From: Thalassospira sp. HJ
Lineage (GTDB): Bacteria > Pseudomonadota > Alphaproteobacteria > Rhodospirillales > Thalassospiraceae
Length of the DNA stretch: 64,000 bases
Reading direction: 5' to 3'
Assembly: GCF_000948415.1 (NCBI RefSeq)
Contig: NZ_JYII01000019.1
Coordinates: forward strand, 186,001 to 250,000
Position numbers and translations under genes: made by a program. Shown one piece after another: positions 59,791-64,000 of the stretch. The notes under the pieces are model-generated. The model made no database searches. It was not told where the DNA came from and saw only the letters and a list, made by a program, of their open reading frames with translations. Numbering within the stretch: the first letter of the stretch is position 1; every line of letters starts with the position of its first letter.

Positions 59791-60684
59791 ATGAACGAAA
59801 TGGCCCGACTTCAAAAACGCAGACTTGCGCTTTATGGCTGGATGTTGGCCGCACCGGCACTGGCCCTGATGAGCCTGTTTGCCTTTTACCCGGCCATTGC
59901 GACCTTCTGGCACAGCCTGTTTACGCGCGGCACGTCACGCCGCCCGTCGGTCTTTGCCGGGTTTGAAAATTATGGCGATCTGTTTGCTGATCCGACCTTC
60001 TGGACGGTTGCGACCAACAACCTGATTTATGCCGGGGTGACCATTCCGGTTTCGATCATGTTTGCGTTGGTCATGGCGCTTTGGGCCAATGCCCATATCC
60101 CGGCCCGCTCGTTCGTGCGCAGTGCCTATTTCACCCCGACCATTTTGCCGATGATTGCCGCGGCCAATCTGTGGCTGTTTTTCTATACGCCTGATCTTGG
60201 TGTGATTGACCAGATTACCGGCTTTTTCGGGGCATCACCGACGAACTGGCTGGGCCAGCCCGAAACGGCACTAGCATCCGTCATCATTGTGACGATCTGG
60301 AAAGAAGCCGGCTTCTTCATGATCTTTTACCTCGCCGCGCTTCAGACCATTCCGCCGGACCTTCGTGAAGCCGCCCGGATCGAAGGGGCTGGTCGCTGGA
60401 CCTATACACGCCGTGTTTTGCTGCCGCTTTTGATGCCGACCACGATCTTTGTGTTCGTCAATGCGATGATCAATTCGGTCAAACTGATCGACCATCTGTT
60501 CATCCTGACCAAGGGCGGCCCTAACAACGCGTCCAAACTGATCCTTTATTGGGTCTGGGAAATGGCATTTGCCTATTTCGACAGCCCACATGCCGCCGCC
60601 ATGACCATCCTTGTCCTACTCGCCCTTGGCCTTGTCGCCGTCGCGCAGTTCCGACTGGTTGAAAAACGGACCCACTACCGATGA
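59791..60684 (+). CDS. ABC transporter permease, UgpA type
   Basis: 297 residues from the ATG at 59791; an in-frame TTG 18 bases upstream is less likely. Six membrane segments; the EAA motif that contacts the ATPase is LREAARIEGAGRWTYTRRVLLPLLMPT. Overlaps the next permease gene by 4 bases. Confidence 0.92.
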   Translation: MNEMARLQKRRLALYGWMLAAPALALMSLFAFYPAIATFWHSLFTRGTSRRPSVFAGFENYGDLFADPTFWTVATNNLIYAGVTIPVSIMFALVMALWANAHIPARSFVRSAYFTPTILPMIAAANLWLFFYTPDLGVIDQITGFFGASPTNWLGQPETALASVIIVTIWKEAGFFMIFYLAALQTIPPDLREAARIEGAGRWTYTRRVLLPLLMPTTIFVFVNAMINSVKLIDHLFILTKGGPNNASKLILYWVWEMAFAYFDSPHAAAMTILVLLALGLVAVAQFRLVEKRTHYR

Positions 60685-61529
60685 ACACAGACACCACCGT
60701 TGCAAACACCAAACTCACCCTGCCCGATTTCGACAAGCTGCTTGATGCGCTTGGTGCTTGGGTTCTCGCGATTGTCTGGATTTCACCGTTGCTGTTTGCT
60801 GCCTGGGCGGCATTACAGCCATCGGGCACGGCCCTTGGTCTGGATTTCTCCAACCCGCTGACGTTTGTGAACTTCACCTATGTCTGGGGGGCGGTGCCCT
60901 GGGGCGGGTATTTTGCCAATACCGTGATCCTCGTCACCCTGATCCTTGCGGGTCAGCTGGTGCTGTGTACCCTTGCCGGGTTTGCCTTTGCGCGGTTCGA
61001 ATTCAAGGGCCGCGATACGGTCTTTATCCTCGTTCTACTGCAGCTCTTTATCCTGCCGGAAGTCCTGATTGTCGAAAACTACGCCATCGTCTCCAAGCTT
61101 GGGCTTTTTGATACAGCCCTTGGCATCGGCCTGCCCTATATGGCCAGTGCGTTTGGCATTTTCCTGTTAAGGCAGGCATTCAAATCCGTGCCGGTTGAAC
61201 TTGAAGAAGCCGCACGGATTGAGGGATGCAGTTGGATGGGTGTTCTCTGGAAAGTTTATGTGCCCGCCGCCAAGCCGGTTTATCTCGCCTATGCGCTGGT
61301 CTCGATTGCCACGCACTGGAACAACTTCCTGTGGCCGTTGATTGTGACCAACTCGCCGGAAACACGGCCGCTGACAGTCGGGTTGTCACTGTTTGGTGCG
61401 CCGGAAACCGGGGTCGATATTTCGGTCATCAGTGCCGCAACCATCATGACCATTGCCCCGCTTCTGATTGCATTTCTGATTTTCCAGCGGCAATTCATTC
61501 AAGCGTTCCTGCGCGCAGGCATTCGCTAA
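60681..61529 (+). CDS. ABC transporter permease, UgpE type
   Basis: 282 residues, six membrane segments; the EAA motif is VELEEAARIEGCSWMGVLWKVYVPAAKP. Forms the heterodimeric channel with the preceding gene product. Last gene of the operon; the next gene is convergent, so transcription ends at about 61548. Confidence 0.92.
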   Translation: MNTDTTVANTKLTLPDFDKLLDALGAWVLAIVWISPLLFAAWAALQPSGTALGLDFSNPLTFVNFTYVWGAVPWGGYFANTVILVTLILAGQLVLCTLAGFAFARFEFKGRDTVFILVLLQLFILPEVLIVENYAIVSKLGLFDTALGIGLPYMASAFGIFLLRQAFKSVPVELEEAARIEGCSWMGVLWKVYVPAAKPVYLAYALVSIATHWNNFLWPLIVTNSPETRPLTVGLSLFGAPETGVDISVISAATIMTIAPLLIAFLIFQRQFIQAFLRAGIR

Positions 61530-61547
61530 AACTCTGTCAGCCCCTTT

Positions 61548-62459
61548 TTACCAGGTTGAATCCAACACTTCGAAAAGCGCTGCTATCGTTGGCGTTTCGC
61601 GCTTTCGTTCTGTCGTGATCAGACTAAGGCAGGCCGGGATGGACACCGAATTGCAGACAGCAAGCCCAAAGGTCTGCTTTTCGTGCAGTGCAATGGAATC
61701 ACGGCACAAACTCAACCCGACACCGGACCGGACCATCTCAAGCATGGATGCCTCCTGATCCACCAGCGCAACCGAGTTTTGGGTGCATTCAAACTCGTCA
61801 AAAATGCGCCTAAGCAAGCGCGAATGAACTGAGGCCTGCGTTGTGCCAATCCATGGCAGCTTTAACAAGGACGCCCAGTCGGCATTTTCGACCCGGCTTT
61901 CCCACCCCACCGGGGCGATCACGCGATAATTGAAGTCAGCTAGTTTTATGGCGTGAATGGCCTCTGACGTCTCGGCGGCAATATCAGCGGCGACGTCTGG
62001 CCCGCTCAGATAAAACCCGGCATCGATCTGATTGCGCAGCACGCCTGCCAGCATATTTCCGCTGACACCGTGGGCCAGCTCCGTCTCGATGTCGGGAAAG
62101 TCGGTGCGCAGTTGGCTTAACATCCGGCCAAGCCGAATGAATTCCGGATCAACGATGGTGCCAAGCCGTAGCTTCCCGCTGACACGACCAGCGCGCTGAC
62201 GTGCACTTCGCCGAAACTCGTCCATGGCCTCAATGACCTGTTCGGCCTTTGTCAGCATGGCTTGGCCATCAGCTGTAATCTGCAACCCTGTGGACGTGCG
62301 CTTGAACAGGGTAATCCCGGTTTCCTCGCCAAGACGTTTGATCTGATGGCTGATCGCAGGTTGCGTCAGATTAAGCACCGATGCAGCGCGCGACACACTG
62401 CCCTCGCGTGCGACGGTGACAAAAGCCAGCAACATGTTCATGTTTGAAAAGCGGGTCAT
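61548..62459 (-). CDS. LysR family transcriptional regulator
   Basis: 303 residues. N-terminal helix-turn-helix SVSRAASVLNLTQPAISHQIKRLGEETGITLFKRT (in two parts), then the effector domain with GKLRLGTIVDPEF. Divergent from the GMC oxidoreductase gene with a 236-base gap, the classic layout for a LysR regulator and its target. The inducer may be the oxidase substrate or product. Confidence 0.88.
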   Translation of the reverse strand: MTRFSNMNMLLAFVTVAREGSVSRAASVLNLTQPAISHQIKRLGEETGITLFKRTSTGLQITADGQAMLTKAEQVIEAMDEFRRSARQRAGRVSGKLRLGTIVDPEFIRLGRMLSQLRTDFPDIETELAHGVSGNMLAGVLRNQIDAGFYLSGPDVAADIAAETSEAIHAIKLADFNYRVIAPVGWESRVENADWASLLKLPWIGTTQASVHSRLLRRIFDEFECTQNSVALVDQEASMLEMVRSGVGLSLCRDSIALHEKQTFGLAVCNSVSIPACLSLITTERKRETPTIAALFEVLDSTW

Positions 62460-62461
62460 AT

Positions 62462-62491
62462 AAAAAACACTAATATTGCTATTCGTGTTTT
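62462..62491. promoter_or_regulatory. Inverted repeat in the LysR-GMC intergenic region
   Basis: AAAACAC and GTGTTTT at the two ends of a 29-base AT-rich stretch immediately upstream of the LysR start. Spacing is larger than the T-N11-A core, so it may overlap the LysR gene's own promoter. Weak inference. Confidence 0.3.
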
Positions 62492-62695
62492 GTCATTAGA
62501 TTTGTGCATCACTTCACGCCTTAATTGAATTTCGGGTTCTGGTCGATTTCTAGAATCACCGGGAACCGATTGACACCAAACAGGTCAGGCGACGATCAAG
62601 ACAGCCTTTCGGACTTTGCGTTTGACGGCGCGTTTGACGGCTTCTTCGTGCGGACAGCCCGGCCCATAAAAGCGCCGACCGGGAGGCACATTGTT

Positions 62696-64000
62696 ATGAC
62701 CGCAACCATTCCAACGTTCGATTACATCGTTATCGGGGCTGGCACCGCAGGCAGCCTCCTTGCAAACCGGCTGAGTGCGGATCCCAAGAACAATGTGCTC
62801 CTGCTCGAAGCTGGCAAAGCCGACAATTACCCGTGGATACATATTCCGGTGGGCTATCTCTATTGCATTGGCAATCCGCGCACCGACTGGATGTATGAAA
62901 CCGAACCCGACAAGGGGCTGAACGGGCGCGTTTTGCGTTATCCTCGTGGCAAGGCGCTTGGCGGATGTTCATCAATCAACGGCATGATCTATATGCGCGG
63001 CCAGGCACGTGATTACGACAATTGGGCCAAGCTGACCGGTGATGATGCCTGGAACTGGCAAAACGTGCTGAGCGATTTCAAGCGCCATGAAAATCACTAC
63101 AAACTTGATGGCGGTGCGAGCCCGCAGGCCAGCAATGGCAAGCCTTTTTCCGAGATGCATGGCAGCGGGGGCGAATGGCGCGTTGAAAAGCAGCGCCTGC
63201 GCTGGGATGTGCTCGACAGCTTCATTCAGGCTGCTGGTGAAAACGGCATTGAACCAACCGATGATTTCAATAACGGCGATAATACCGGCATCGGCTATTT
63301 TGAAGTCAATCAGCGCTCTGGATGGCGCTGGAACACATCCAAGGCATTCATTCGTCCGGTCAAATCGCGCAGCAACCTGACGGTCTGGACGGAATCCCAA
63401 GTCGAAAAACTGACCTTCGGGAGTGATGCCAATGGTCAGAAAATCTGTACCGGGGCGGTCATCAACCGGGCCGGCACCGCGCAAACCATGACGGCCGCCA
63501 AGGAAACGCTTCTGTGTGCCGGCGCGGTCAATTCGCCGCAAATCTTGCAGATTTCGGGCATCGGCCCGGCAGCGCTTTTGAAACAGCATGGTATTGATGT
63601 TGTGGCAGATGCCCCCGGTGTCGGACAAAATTTGCAAGATCACTTGCAAATTCGTGCCGTTTTCAAGGTGAAAGGCGCCAAAACGCTCAACACGCTTGCC
63701 AACAGTCTGGCTGGCAAGGCGAAAATTGGTTTGGAATATCTTCTGAACCGCTCCGGTCCGATGAGCATGGCACCCAGCCAGCTGGGTGCCTTCACCCGAT
63801 CTGATCCCGATCGGCAATATTCAAATCTTGAATATCATGTTCAGCCGCTCAGCCTTGAGGCCTTTGGCGGTGATCTTCATGATTTTCCCGCCGTCACGGT
63901 GTCGGTCTGCAACCTGAACCCGACCAGCCGCGGCACCATTCAGATCAAGTCCGGCGATTTTCGTACCCCGCCGCAAATCGCCCCCAATTACCTTGATACC
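62696..64000 (+). CDS. GMC family oxidoreductase (choline dehydrogenase-like), cut by window end
   Basis: 435 codons visible from the ATG at 62696 (GGGAGG 10 bases upstream), with no stop before the end. FAD-binding motif DYIVIGAGTAGSLLANRLSADP, ADP-binding LLLEAG, GMC signature 1 PRGKALGGCSSINGMIYMRG and signature 2 GAVNSPQILQISGIGP. Oxidises an alcohol, using FAD, in the cytoplasm or at the membrane; choline, alcohol and sugar oxidases share this pattern. The C-terminal catalytic His-Asn pair is outside the window. Confidence 0.9.
   Translation, partial: MTATIPTFDYIVIGAGTAGSLLANRLSADPKNNVLLLEAGKADNYPWIHIPVGYLYCIGNPRTDWMYETEPDKGLNGRVLRYPRGKALGGCSSINGMIYMRGQARDYDNWAKLTGDDAWNWQNVLSDFKRHENHYKLDGGASPQASNGKPFSEMHGSGGEWRVEKQRLRWDVLDSFIQAAGENGIEPTDDFNNGDNTGIGYFEVNQRSGWRWNTSKAFIRPVKSRSNLTVWTESQVEKLTFGSDANGQKICTGAVINRAGTAQTMTAAKETLLCAGAVNSPQILQISGIGPAALLKQHGIDVVADAPGVGQNLQDHLQIRAVFKVKGAKTLNTLANSLAGKAKIGLEYLLNRSGPMSMAPSQLGAFTRSDPDRQYSNLEYHVQPLSLEAFGGDLHDFPAVTVSVCNLNPTSRGTIQIKSGDFRTPPQIAPNYLDT

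Overview
The window looks like chromosomal DNA of a marine-type alphaproteobacterium, most probably Rhodospirillales of the Thalassospira kind. The basis is GC-rich codon use, an alphaproteobacterial flagellin with a conserved leader, Ugp-type ABC genes, a queCDE operon and a Wzx/Wzy-type exopolysaccharide cluster. The genus is inferred from overall gene content, not from a marker gene. No rRNA, tRNA, CRISPR array, prophage or recognisable transposase was found.

Layout. 1-10.3 kb is mostly housekeeping: a TerB-like protein, a 3-hydroxyisobutyrate dehydrogenase-type enzyme, a GDCCVxC-motif protein, a membrane-anchored methyltransferase, SlyX, a DUF3095 protein, a LysR/MFS pair, GreB and HrpB. 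10.3-10.9 kb is a Phd/VapC-type toxin-antitoxin pair with a palindromic operator. 10.9-28.1 kb is an exopolysaccharide locus: an alpha/alpha-toroid protein, two Wzy/WaaL-like polymerases or ligases, a Wzc-like co-polymerase, a WecG/TagA glycosyltransferase fused to an exported-looking domain, four further glycosyltransferases, a Wzx flippase, two proteins of unknown function, and a nucleotide-sugar dehydrogenase. 28.3-38.1 kb carries a periplasmic binding protein, an unusual 1002-residue leucyl-tRNA synthetase of actinobacterial flavour, a DUF5610-like protein, a strikingly AT-rich gene for a nuclease-NTPase fusion (a candidate single-gene defence system), a duplicated flagellin leader and a flagellin gene. 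38.5-44.3 kb has a methyltransferase, a queC-queD-queE operon behind a candidate preQ1-I riboswitch, an isoprenylcysteine-methyltransferase-like membrane protein and a membrane-bound AraC regulator. 44.6-49.8 kb is a PadR-controlled RND efflux operon. 50-56.3 kb holds a periplasmic binding protein, pssA-psd (phosphatidylethanolamine synthesis), a LysM protein, a polytopic membrane protein and a LOG-family enzyme. 56.5-61.5 kb is a DeoR-ugp-type ABC transporter operon. 61.5-64 kb is a divergent LysR and a GMC oxidoreductase cut by the window end.

The most unusual signal is non-coding. A 265-267 nt element occurs three times (2397-2663 on the minus strand, 38105-38369 plus, 52702-52968 plus). 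All three can fold into the same three-way-junction structure: a long closing stem and two branched arms. The third copy has replaced most paired positions with different but still complementary bases, while the loop sequences stay the same. Such compensatory change points to a selected RNA (or single-stranded DNA) structure rather than a decaying repeat. I do not recognise it as a known family. The nuclease-NTPase gene, the odd LeuRS and the glycosyltransferase fusion are the next best candidates for new biology.

How the genes fit together: the exopolysaccharide enzymes form several translationally coupled runs (4-16 nt overlaps) for assembly, flipping, polymerisation and length control of one polymer. 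The initiating sugar-phosphate transferase and outer-membrane exporter are not in this window. queC, queD and queE make 7-cyano-7-deazaguanine, consistent with preQ1 sensing upstream. Pump and uptake operons each sit beside their probable regulator.
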